Assembly: GCF_014898075.1 (NCBI RefSeq)
Contig: NZ_CP062976.1
Span: 1,178,001 to 1,242,000 of the forward strand
DNA from: Neisseria yangbaofengii
GTDB taxonomy: Bacteria > Pseudomonadota > Gammaproteobacteria > Burkholderiales > Neisseriaceae
Direction of reading: 5' to 3'
Length of the DNA: 64,000 bases
Every line of letters begins with the position of its first letter. Positions within the stretch are counted from its first letter, which is position 1. The notes below the pieces were generated by a model, which saw only the letters and a list, made by a program, of their open reading frames with translations, had not been told where the DNA came from and searched no databases. Below, piece after piece: positions 1-7,728 of the stretch. The translations under genes and the position numbers were made by a program.

Positions 1-231
1 GTCGGCCTGAAGCCCTGCTGCCCACACGGGGCTGACAGCAGCCGAACCGACCGCCAGCCACACCGAGAACGCCGCCATCTGTATCTGAAACTTGGCCGCA
101 CCCGCAAGGCCGTCTGAAATAGCCGCTTTGCCGTCTTGCACGTTTTTACCGTCGCGTGCGGTGTTTTCGGCAACAGCCATCATCATGCCGCGCTTTTTAT
201 TGAAGATGACTTTGTAGCAGGTTTTGTTCAT
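1..231 (-). CDS. tpsA: TpsA-type two-partner secretion exoprotein, N-terminus (runs off the left edge)
   Basis: Only the first 77 codons are inside the window, all in one open frame. The protein starts MNKTCYKVIFNKKRG, which is the extended signal peptide region (ESPR) typical of very large secreted TpsA, hemagglutinin and CdiA-like proteins. A hydrophobic signal core follows (about residues 50-70) with a likely cleavage after SPVWA. The gene lies 70 nt downstream of tpsB on the same strand, the usual order for a two-partner secretion operon. The mature protein would be exported by Sec and moved across the outer membrane by TpsB. Whether it is an adhesin or a contact-dependent toxin cannot be told, because the rest is missing. 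A DUS (around 107-118) is read in frame as part of the signal region. Confidence 0.85.
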   Translation of the reverse strand, partial: MNKTCYKVIFNKKRGMMMAVAENTARDGKNVQDGKAAISDGLAGAAKFQIQMAAFSVWLAVGSAAVSPVWAAGLQAD

Positions 232-300
232 GGCGGGTTCCTATAAAGCGGAAATACCCCCGTGCCTGTGTTTTCAGACGGCATGAGGGTAGGAAAGGGA

Positions 301-2109
301 TTAGAAACTGTAATTCAGATTGAGACCGAACGTGGTGTTGGCCGTTTGAAAGCGGTCGGGTTTGTGCAGCGGTTTGGCGGCGAAAAAATCGTAAGAAAGT
401 ATTCCGCCCACTTTGCTTTGACCGCGCACACCTAAGGCCGCACCACTCAGACTTTGCCCCAACAGGTATTGCGCAGAAGGACCGGAGACACGGCCGGCGT
501 CCAAACCCGCATAAAGCTGATGACTCGGATGATACTGCCAAGATAAATCGTTGCGCCAATACCAGCCGCGTTCGGCAGATAAAGTGGTTTCACCATCAAA
601 ACCGCGCACGGTATAACGGCTGCCGATGGCCAGTTTGTCTTGCGGCGTTAATGGTGTTTTGTTCCACTGTGCATGGAAGTTGCTGTCGAAGGCAAAGTTT
701 TGCTGCCCGATTTTAAACGGCACATTCACACCGGTATCGGCAGTAAGGATTTTCATGCGGGACGTGCCTTCGCCGAAGGCTTCTTCGGGCGCAGACAGGC
801 TGTTGTTCCGCCCCGTACCTCGTTTGTAACCCAAGCCCAGATTCAGCGTGGCTTGGCCGATGTATTCCTTGTGGCTTAAATTAGCAGACCAACCGGCCGT
901 GCGGCGGCGTTGCACTTCGATTTCCGCATCATTGATAAAGCTGTGCGTTTCACGCTGCCACAATTTGAACGCGGCATGGGTTTTACGGCGGGCATCACGG
1001 TAAAGCAGGCGGCTCACGCCGACATCGCTGTTCCAGCTTTTACCGTTGTAGTCATACACCTCAGAATCGCCTGCTACCGCCTGATGATAACGGTAGTAGC
1101 TGTGGTTCCATGACCAAAGCCATTTGCCGAACGGTACGGAATAATGGAAAGCATAGCCGTTGGTACCGCCTTTGACCGTATGGCCGTCTGAATCGGTATC
1201 TGCCGAACGTGTGCCTAAATCACGGTTATACGAAGCGTAAAACAAATCACTCAAACCCAAAGGGTTATCGGCGGAGAAAGTCATATTGCCCTGATAGCGG
1301 CCGGTGGCCTTGCTGCCCGAATTGTCAAAACCCAAAGTCAGGCGGTAGGGAAGGGTGCGCTGCCGCCATTGCACCACCACATCACTCACATCCGCTTTTT
1401 CAGACGGCATGATTTGGATATCTGCCTCGGCAGTCGGAACGCGCTTGAGGTTTTCCAAACCCTGTTCCAAATCGCGCAGGTTCAACAGGCCGTCTGAATC
1501 AGCAGGAAATTCGTTTTGAAATGCGGTAATCCGACCGACATGGGTTTCTGCGGCATGGCTTTCATCAAAACGGATTTGACCGATGCGGCCGGGGAAGACA
1601 GTCAATTCCAATTTGCCGGAATTCAAATCCTGAGGCGCAGCCAAAATCCGCGTGGTGGTATAGCCGCGGTCAATAACGGCGTTTTGTGCTAACGTCATGA
1701 TGTGGTTGATGCCTTGCGCACCCAGACACATGCCCGGTTGGAAGCCGGATTGTTTGATGGCTTTATTCAGTGCAAATTGGAATTTGGCGGCAGAATCGCC
1801 GATTAAGGTGATTTCTTGAACGGGGAAACAAGGCGTTTCGTTTTGAGGAAGCAGCAATGAAGAAACGGCTTCTGCGGTTCGGTCTAGGCGCACATCCGGT
1901 GCCGACTGCATCTGCTGCTCGAGTTGGCGCAAACGCTGCTGTTCCTGCCGGGCTTGTTCTTGCTGAATCAAACCGGCTTGTCTTTCGTCAGCCAGCGCGG
2001 GCATGGCAGCAGTTGCCAGCAAAGCGAACGACAACATCAATGAGCGGCAGTCTGAAGAATAGTGAAAGGCGGACATGCTTGGAACCTGTAAGGTGGTTGA
2101 GCGAGCCAT
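301..2109 (-). CDS. tpsB: TpsB/FhaC-family outer-membrane transporter of a two-partner secretion system
   Basis: Of 602 residues, the first ~40 contain a signal peptide ending MPALA. A Gln/Glu-rich linker comes next (about 45-68), then a POTRA domain around the CFPVQEITLIG segment (about 93-175), then a C-terminal 16-strand barrel. The conserved VRGF motif of the L6 hairpin is present near residue 505, and the protein ends in NYSF, a normal aromatic terminus for barrel insertion by BAM. It forms the pore for the exoprotein encoded just downstream. Length is usual for ShlB/FhaC/HecB proteins. The start is uncertain: the longest frame begins at 2109, but the ATG at 2076 (MSAFHYSS) gives a shorter, more normal signal peptide. 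Neither has a strong ribosome site. Confidence 0.9.
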   Translation of the reverse strand: MARSTTLQVPSMSAFHYSSDCRSLMLSFALLATAAMPALADERQAGLIQQEQARQEQQRLRQLEQQMQSAPDVRLDRTAEAVSSLLLPQNETPCFPVQEITLIGDSAAKFQFALNKAIKQSGFQPGMCLGAQGINHIMTLAQNAVIDRGYTTTRILAAPQDLNSGKLELTVFPGRIGQIRFDESHAAETHVGRITAFQNEFPADSDGLLNLRDLEQGLENLKRVPTAEADIQIMPSEKADVSDVVVQWRQRTLPYRLTLGFDNSGSKATGRYQGNMTFSADNPLGLSDLFYASYNRDLGTRSADTDSDGHTVKGGTNGYAFHYSVPFGKWLWSWNHSYYRYHQAVAGDSEVYDYNGKSWNSDVGVSRLLYRDARRKTHAAFKLWQRETHSFINDAEIEVQRRRTAGWSANLSHKEYIGQATLNLGLGYKRGTGRNNSLSAPEEAFGEGTSRMKILTADTGVNVPFKIGQQNFAFDSNFHAQWNKTPLTPQDKLAIGSRYTVRGFDGETTLSAERGWYWRNDLSWQYHPSHQLYAGLDAGRVSGPSAQYLLGQSLSGAALGVRGQSKVGGILSYDFFAAKPLHKPDRFQTANTTFGLNLNYSF

Positions 2110-2379
2110 GTTATTGGAATAAGGTAAAGAAAAGCAAAGTTTACATGATTAAAGGTTGGTTATTTGGATAGCCGGCCATTCCGATTTGCAATAAATTTGT
2201 TATTTTATTCAAAATAATCAATATTTTATTTTTGATTTACCTTGGTTTTTAGATGGGGGATGAATTGCGTGACAGTAGGTGGAATCCTAACCATTCCAGT
2301 TCAGGTTGCTGCCCATCAGCGCATATCGCGGCAAAACCCTGAATGAAATTGCCAATATCAGATAGAGAAAGGAAAGACG

Positions 2380-2538
2380 ATGGCCATTGCCCATATCATC
2401 GAAGTGGAAGAATCGCCGGACTTGAGTGAATGCTCGGTGCGCCTGAGTTTCAGCGGCGGTACCAAGCTTCAGAGCAAGGAAGGGAAGACCGCATTTTACA
2501 GGAGCTTGGCTGTGGTTGAGGATGCGTTATCTGAATAA
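2380..2538 (+). CDS. small hypothetical protein, 52 aa
   Basis: An open frame of 52 codons starts MAIAHIIEVEES and ends VVEDALSE. It has a good ribosome site (GAAAGGAAAG, 5-15 nt before the ATG) and a hairpin terminator directly after its stop, so it is probably a real expressed gene. I recognise no domain; it is acidic and soluble with no signal peptide. It lies divergent from tpsB across a 270-nt AT-rich spacer and next to the IS-scarred region, so it may be a leftover of an accessory cassette. Confidence 0.5.
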   Translation: MAIAHIIEVEESPDLSECSVRLSFSGGTKLQSKEGKTAFYRSLAVVEDALSE

Positions 2539-2539
2539 C

Positions 2540-2570
2540 AAAAAGGGCAGCAAGATAGCTGCCCTTTTTG
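2540..2570 (+). terminator. Rho-independent terminator of the 52-aa gene
   Basis: A near-perfect hairpin with arms AAAAAGGGCAGC and GCTGCCCTTTTTG encloses a 6-nt loop and ends in a T-run. It begins one base after the stop codon. The A-run on the other arm means it could also stop minus-strand transcription. Confidence 0.85.
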
Positions 2571-2588
2571 TTATTCTTCGTTATTCAC

Positions 2589-2657
2589 TCAGTTATCATC
2601 ACTGTCATTGAAGTACGAACAATACCAACGATTGCCAATATAGTCTGCATAGAAAAT
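2589..2657 (-). pseudogene. C-terminal 22-residue gene fragment cut off by IS1016
   Basis: Reading the minus strand away from the left end of the IS1016-like element gives an open frame of 22 residues, beginning IFYADYIGNRW and ending NDSDDN, then TGA. The composition looks like true coding sequence. It stops exactly at the IS edge, so it is best read as the 3' end of a gene truncated by the insertion. It is on the same strand as the TcmP-like 5' fragment on the other side of the IS, but I cannot show that both belong to one gene. Confidence 0.35.
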
Positions 2658-3369
2658 GGGGCTGACGTAGATTAGCAGTTAGGTTACACTCAAAAAATGA
2701 AGATAACCCATTACAACACAGTAAATCTACACAGCAAAAGTTGCTTCAGTTTTTTGTATTAGAAGTTACTGCTCGTTCAGCAGCGGATATACTCGGTATT
2801 CAATCTAATTGTGCTATGTTGTTTTACCGCAAAATCCGTCAAGCGATTGCCTACCATTTAGCACTTCAAGCAGACGAAGTTTTTGATGGCTCTATTGAGC
2901 TGGACGAAAGCTATTTTGGCGGACAACGCAAGGGTAAACGCGGTCGCGGTGCGGCTGGTAAAGCGGCTGTTTTTGGTATTTTAAAACGCAATGGTAAGGT
3001 CTATACCGTTGTGGTTGAAAACACCAAACAAGATACTTTACTACCTGTTATTAAAAGAAAAATCATGCCTGATAGTATTGTTTATACGGACTGTTACAAA
3101 AGCTGTGATGTGCTTGATGTGAGCGAATTTATTCATCATCGCATCAATCATTCACAGATTTTTGCAGAGTGTCAAAACCACATTAACGGCATTGGGAATT
3201 TCCGGAACCAAGCAAAACGTGTTCTGAGAAAATACAACGGAATTGACCGTAAATCTTTTCCCTTATTCTTGAAAGAATGCGAATTTTGTTTTAATTTTGG
3301 CACACTAAAATAGCAGTTAAAAATTCTGCGAATTTGGTGTGGTGTTTAGGGCTAATCTACGTCAGCCCC
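2658..3369 (+). mobile_element. IS1016-like insertion sequence (IS1595 family), degenerate
   Basis: The element is 712 bp, the size of IS1016, and is bounded by perfect 18-bp terminal inverted repeats, GGGGCTGACGTAGATTAG at 2658-2675 and its complement at 3352-3369. Flanking bases do not form an obvious target duplication, which suggests a deletion next to the element after insertion. It separates a gene tail (2589-2657) from the head of a TcmP-like gene (3370-3440). Its transposase is broken, so it can move only with help in trans. Confidence 0.9.
2697..3349 (+). pseudogene. IS1016-type transposase, inactivated
   Basis: The frame encodes the DDE-type transposase of IS1016: LLQFFVLEVTARSAADILG, then IELDESYFGG, then YTDCYKS, then HINGIGNF and NQAKRVLRKYNG. 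The natural ATG (2697, MKITHY) is out of frame with the rest because one base is missing between about 2711 and 2722. A second lesion is an in-frame TAG at 3311-3313, which removes the last 12 residues of the family C-terminus; the ancestral stop is at 3347-3349. The usual ENFW of the catalytic region reads GNFR here, a third sign of decay. Confidence 0.85.
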
Positions 3370-3440
3370 TTTAATTTTGCAACACTGTGCTGTTGTATTT
3401 CGGCCGGGCCATGACTCCAGCTATATGGACGGTAAGCCAT
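3370..3440 (-). pseudogene. 5' fragment of a TcmP-like (three-Cys-motif partner) gene
   Basis: An ATG at 3440 follows a good ribosome site (AAAGGAACACCAA) and opens 23 codons, MAYRPYSWSHGPAEIQQHS then VAKL, running straight into the IS1016-like element. The pattern of an aromatic head, then GP..I..HS.AK, resembles the N-terminus of three-Cys-motif partner proteins. It lies 45 nt downstream of a DUF5131 fragment on the same strand, and the two families are known to occur side by side. The identification rests on a short stretch and on context, so it is moderate. The rest of the gene is lost. Confidence 0.4.
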
Positions 3441-3485
3441 TTGGTGTTCCTTTGTATTTTTTATGTTTATATTAAAATCAGATCG

Positions 3486-3717
3486 TTATATTGGCATTTC
3501 ATTCCAGGTGCGCCCATTCAATTCTTGGCCATTTGCTTTTTTAGCCCGTTTTTTGCCGTCGGCTCCCCAGCCGCCCCATTGTTTAAAAAAGAAAGCAACT
3601 CCTGAGTCTGAGCATTGTAGGCGCACATTTTCAACCCAATCTATACTCATTAGTCTGGCTTTGCTGCCAGATTCGCCGCCAACAATAACCCAGTGGATAT
3701 GGGTCAAATCAATTTCC
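3486..3717 (-). pseudogene. C-terminal fragment of a DUF5131 (phage Gp37/Gp68, three-Cys-motif) protein
   Basis: The minus strand encodes IDLTHIHWVIVGGESG, then SIDWVENVRLQC, then GVAFFFKQWGGWG, GKKRAKKA and GRTWNEMP before the stop. These are the conserved C-terminal motifs of the DUF5131 family. The first half, including the Cys cluster that would bind an iron-sulfur centre, is missing: the frame loses similarity where the IS5-type remnant begins. It was probably the first gene of a two-gene cassette with the TcmP-like gene downstream. Such pairs are found in phages and genomic islands; the biochemical role is not established. Confidence 0.65.
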
Positions 3718-4475
3718 CTAGGGCCTACAGTGGGCAATAATTGGGCCTTTATGCCAAGGAAAAGTTGGCGATGCCGGCCCAACCGCTGTCGATAACCGAT
3801 TATTTATAGAAGCCATACTATGGATTATCCGTACCGGCAGTCCTTGGCGCGATCTGCCCGAAGAGTTCGGCAATTGGAAAAGTATCCACAAACGCTACCG
3901 CAGATGGGTTTTGGCCGACCGTTTTCGTCATATTTTTGAAGAACCGAACCGTGATCTCGATATGGAGTATGTCATGATTGACGGCACAATCGTCAAAGTT
4001 CACCGCCACGGTCAGGATGCAAAAGGGGGACTCGAAATCAGACCATCGGCCAATCCAAAGGCGGAATGACGACCAAGATTTTGGCTATGGCGGCTGCTTT
4101 GGGGAACCTGATTGACTTCAAACTGATGCCTGGTCAGCGCAATGGCATTTGCGGCGTAGAACCGCTGATTAAAGATAAGGAATTTGATGCTTTGTTGGCG
4201 GATAAAGCCTTTGCTGCCGACAGGCTGGTCGAAGAGCTGACCGAAAGGGGGAGTAAGGTGGTTATTCCGCCGCGTAACAACCGCAAATCGCAGCGGGAAC
4301 ACGACAAGATGATGTATTGCTGGCGACATTTGATTGAGAACTTTTTTTGCAAACTCAAAGAATTCAAGAAGATTGCGATGCATGCAGAAAAAACCGGCCA
4401 GTCTTTTACTGCCAATATTTACCTTGCGGCTGCCGTATTGCGATTAAGGTAAACTTGAATGTCGACAGCCCCTAG
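3718..4475 (+). mobile_element. IS5-family element, degenerate
   Basis: About 758 bp carry a decayed IS5-type transposase. The right edge reads GTCGACAGCCC followed by CTAG, and the left edge has CTAG followed by GGCCTACAG, so a CTAG target duplication (an IS5-type target) with imperfect inverted repeats is likely. The transposase frame starts almost at the left edge, so the left end is shortened or rearranged. The element truncates the DUF5131 gene. Boundaries are good to a few tens of bases only on the left. Confidence 0.65.
3725..4452 (+). pseudogene. IS5-family transposase, frameshifted
   Basis: Frame one gives QWAIIGPL, then DNRLFIEAILWIIRTGSPW, RDLPEEFGNWKSIHKRYRRW and MIDGTIVKVHRHGQDAKGG, the standard IS5 N-terminal half with the first catalytic Asp in MIDGT. 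After GLE the reading continues one frame away as NQTIGQSKGGMTTKI, then LLADKAFAADRL, VIPPRNNRK, and NFFCKLKEFKKIA with the catalytic Glu region. One A missing in the A-run at 4035-4037 explains the shift. No good start codon remains at the 5' end. Confidence 0.8.
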
Positions 4476-4489
4476 GATTTTCTACATCT

Positions 4490-4620
4490 GAGACCTTGCA
4501 AAACCGCCATCTTTGGCACATTCTTTCGTTATGCGCCGCTCGAAAGCCTGTGATATTTCTACGCTTCCTAAGCCGCTATAACTTGGAACTGTGCTCAAAT
4601 CTGGAGTTTTTTAAAGCTCT
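4490..4620 (+). repeat. MITE-like intergenic repeat, copy A
   Basis: This is one of three related non-coding repeats in the window, with copies at 27120-27249 and, inverted, at 47172-47314. It opens GAGACCTTGCAAAA and closes with TTTTTTAAAGCTCT, imperfect inverted ends. The core GTTATGCGC-GCTCGAAAGC is shared by all three copies, as is ACT-TGCTCAAATC near the far end. It encodes nothing. The ends resemble termini of neisserial IS5-type elements, so it is probably a non-autonomous derivative. It starts 15 nt from the right edge of the IS5 remnant. Confidence 0.7.
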
Positions 4621-4675
4621 CGGTCTGATTTATATCATCACGAAGCCGCTATCTACAAAGTTTGCATATATTTGA

Positions 4676-4704
4676 TTGACACGGTTGCAAGCTGTTTTTA
4701 TATT
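4676..4704 (+). promoter_or_regulatory. sigma-70 promoter of the YegP gene
   Basis: TTGACA at 4676-4681, a 17-nt spacer and TATATT at 4699-4704 form an almost ideal sigma-70 promoter. The start would fall near 4711, about 60 nt before the YegP start codon at 4774. Confidence 0.7.
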
Positions 4705-4773
4705 ATTAGGAATATCTTTCATTTCCCACCCTGCGTCAGAACGCGGCACAACCAACCGAAAAGGAGTGTAAGT

Positions 4774-5100
4774 ATGGCAGCATTTGAATTACGTAAGAGC
4801 GGTGATGGTCATTTCAGCTTCAGCCTGCTGGGCGATGATGATAAGACCTTATTGAAAAGTGAGCAATACAACAGCAAAGCTTCTGCGCAAAACGGTATCG
4901 AGTCGATTCGTAAAAATTCTGCCGAAGATGCACGCTATGAGTTAAAGGAAAGCAACAACGGCAAATTTTACTTTAATCTCAAAGCCACCAACGGCCAAGT
5001 CATCGGTACCAGCCCGCTGTTTCCCGGCGAAGCCGCGCGTGAAGCCGCGATTGCCAAAGTGAAAGCAGAAGCCGCTTTGGCCGGTGTGTTGGAAGGTTAA
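4774..5100 (+). CDS. YegP-family protein with two DUF1508 repeats
   Basis: The 108-residue protein is two tandem DUF1508 repeats: residues about 2-49 (FELRKSGDGHFSFSLL) and 53-100 (YELKESNNGKFYFNLK). Each has the pattern of a small beta hairpin followed by a helix. YegP proteins are small, soluble and of unknown biochemical function. The start at 4774 is chosen because AAGGAG lies 8 nt upstream; longer frames upstream lack a ribosome site. A strong promoter precedes it and a long DUS hairpin follows, so it is a single-gene unit. Confidence 0.85.
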   Translation: MAAFELRKSGDGHFSFSLLGDDDKTLLKSEQYNSKASAQNGIESIRKNSAEDARYELKESNNGKFYFNLKATNGQVIGTSPLFPGEAAREAAIAKVKAEAALAGVLEG

Positions 5101-5110
5101 GCCAATTCTA

Positions 5111-5158
5111 AATAATCAAGGCCGTCTGAAACGAAAATTTCAGACGGCCTTGATTATT
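5111..5158. terminator. bidirectional DUS hairpin terminator
   Basis: Two inverted DUS copies sit inside a perfect 21-bp stem (5111-5131 with 5138-5158) around a 6-nt loop. It lies between the convergent YegP and tpx genes and can serve both. Confidence 0.9.
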
Positions 5159-5167
5159 TATTGATGC

Positions 5168-5665
5168 TTACAACACAACCAAAGCCGCATCGTAATTCGG
5201 TTCCTCACCGATTTCAGGCACCAATTCACTGTGCAGCACTTGATCGTTTTCATCTAAAACCACCACCGCGCGAGCGTTTAAGCCTTTTAGCGGGGAAGAC
5301 TGAATTTCTGTGCCGTAGTCTTGCTTGAAGGTTTTGCAGCGGAAAGTCGAAAGCGAAATCACGTTTTCAATGCCTTCGGCACCGCAGAAACGCGCCAAAG
5401 CAAACGGCAAATCGGCTGAGATACACAAGACAACCGTGTTGTCCAAGCCGGCGGCGCGTTCGTTGAATTCGCGTACCGATTTCGAGCACACGCCTGTGTC
5501 GATGCTTGGGAAAATATTCAGTACTTTGCGCTTACCGGCAAAATCCGACAGATTTTTTTCGGATAAATCGGTGGCTACCAAGGTAAATGCAGGGGCGGTT
5601 TGGCCGACTTGGGGCAGGGTACCGCCTACTTCTACAGGAGTGCCTTTAAAGGTTACTTGAGCCAT
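5168..5665 (-). CDS. tpx: thiol peroxidase (atypical 2-Cys peroxiredoxin, Tpx)
   Basis: The 165-residue protein has the thioredoxin-like peroxiredoxin fold. The peroxidatic Cys is in [17 protein letters not shown] and the resolving Cys in [13 protein letters not shown], the spacing of Tpx. It reduces hydrogen peroxide and alkyl hydroperoxides, taking electrons from thioredoxin, in the cytoplasm or periplasm depending on species; no signal peptide is seen here. The start has the ribosome site GAAAGGAATC. The gene follows the adenine deaminase gene on the same strand with a 34-nt gap, so the two may share a transcript. Confidence 0.95.
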   Translation of the reverse strand: MAQVTFKGTPVEVGGTLPQVGQTAPAFTLVATDLSEKNLSDFAGKRKVLNIFPSIDTGVCSKSVREFNERAAGLDNTVVLCISADLPFALARFCGAEGIENVISLSTFRCKTFKQDYGTEIQSSPLKGLNARAVVVLDENDQVLHSELVPEIGEEPNYDAALVVL

Positions 5666-5699
5666 GTTGATTCCTTTCTGATTAAGTTAAGTCCTACGG

Positions 5700-6770
<1,071 letters not shown>

Positions 6771-6981
6771 TTATGCAGTCAATGTTTGCGAGTGTAAGAT
6801 TCTGTATGGCGCAGATATGGCATGGCTGAATTTTCTTGCCGGTGATTGGTACTTAAAGCTAATCACGATTGCTGCTTTAGGCGGCAGCCCGACTTTCAGA
6901 CGGTCTTTCTCTGCCTTCGGACTTGTCTAATCGGACAAATCAGCCTAGACTTTCTCATTAGTCTGTTTCCGGGAAAATAGA

Positions 6982-7644
6982 ATGTCTAAAACCAAACAAG
7001 ATATTTTTGAACACAACCGTCGATGGGCCGAGGAGCAATTGCGCAAAGACCCGCATTTTTTCGATAAACTTTCCATCAACCAAACCCCTGATTATCTCTA
7101 TATCGGCTGCTCCGACAGCCGCGTGACCGCTGAAGACATGATGGGCATGCGGCCGGGTGAAGTATTTGTGCACCGCAATATTGCCAATATGGTCAATGCC
7201 ATTGATATTAACGTGGCTTCGGTCATCAATTATGCGGTTTACCATTTGAACGTGAAACACATCGTCGTGTGTGGCCACTACGAATGCGGCGGCGTAAAAT
7301 CCGCCATGCAGGCTAAAGATTACGGCATGCTCAATCCTTGGTTGCGCTGTATCCGCGACGTATACCGCCTGCACCGCGAAGAATTGGATGCGATAGAAGA
7401 CGAGCAAGCGCGTTACGACCGCTTAGTCGAATTAAACGTACAAGAGCAATGCATCAACGTCATCAAAAGCGCCGGCGTGCAAAAACGTTATTTGAAGGAA
7501 AAATTTCCGGTGGTACACGGCTGGGTATTTGATATCCGCACAGGCCGTCTGAAAGATTTGAATATCGATTTTGATAATATTCTAAAAGAAATTCAGAAAA
7601 TCTATGATTTGACCGACAGCGATTGGAGCGTCCCGCAGCCGTGA
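6982..7644 (+). CDS. can: beta-class carbonic anhydrase
   Basis: The 220-residue protein has the zinc ligands of beta carbonic anhydrases: Cys43 in CSDSR, and His99 and Cys102 in CGHYECGG, with the Asp45/Arg47 dyad. It interconverts carbon dioxide and bicarbonate in the cytoplasm and supplies bicarbonate to carboxylases. Length fits the Can type. The start at 6982 is preceded by a weak GGGAAA site. The gene stands alone, divergent from the adenine deaminase gene across a 280-nt spacer, and ends in a DUS hairpin. Confidence 0.95.
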   Translation: MSKTKQDIFEHNRRWAEEQLRKDPHFFDKLSINQTPDYLYIGCSDSRVTAEDMMGMRPGEVFVHRNIANMVNAIDINVASVINYAVYHLNVKHIVVCGHYECGGVKSAMQAKDYGMLNPWLRCIRDVYRLHREELDAIEDEQARYDRLVELNVQEQCINVIKSAGVQKRYLKEKFPVVHGWVFDIRTGRLKDLNIDFDNILKEIQKIYDLTDSDWSVPQP

Positions 7645-7671
7645 CGGAGTGACGGGTTTAGACACAGAATT

Positions 7672-7708
7672 AAAGGCCGTCTGAAAATTGGTTTCAGACG
7701 GCCTTTTG
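7672..7708. terminator. DUS hairpin terminator between can and argD
   Basis: Inverted DUS copies form a 15-bp stem (7672-7686 with 7692-7706) followed by a T-run. It lies between convergent genes. Confidence 0.9.
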
Positions 7709-7728
7709 ATCATAGATAAGCGTAACCT

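Noticed and set aside
2300-2379. Short open frame ending ISAYRGKTLNEIANIR before the 52-aa gene
   Set aside because: It is closed by a stop just upstream (near 2291), has no start codon, and gives only about 24 residues. It may be a remnant but cannot be supported.
2658-4475. Prophage remnant, suggested by the DUF5131 (phage Gp37/Gp68) fragment
   Set aside because: No integrase, structural, lysis or replication genes are nearby; only IS elements and two gene fragments. A small cassette is a simpler explanation.
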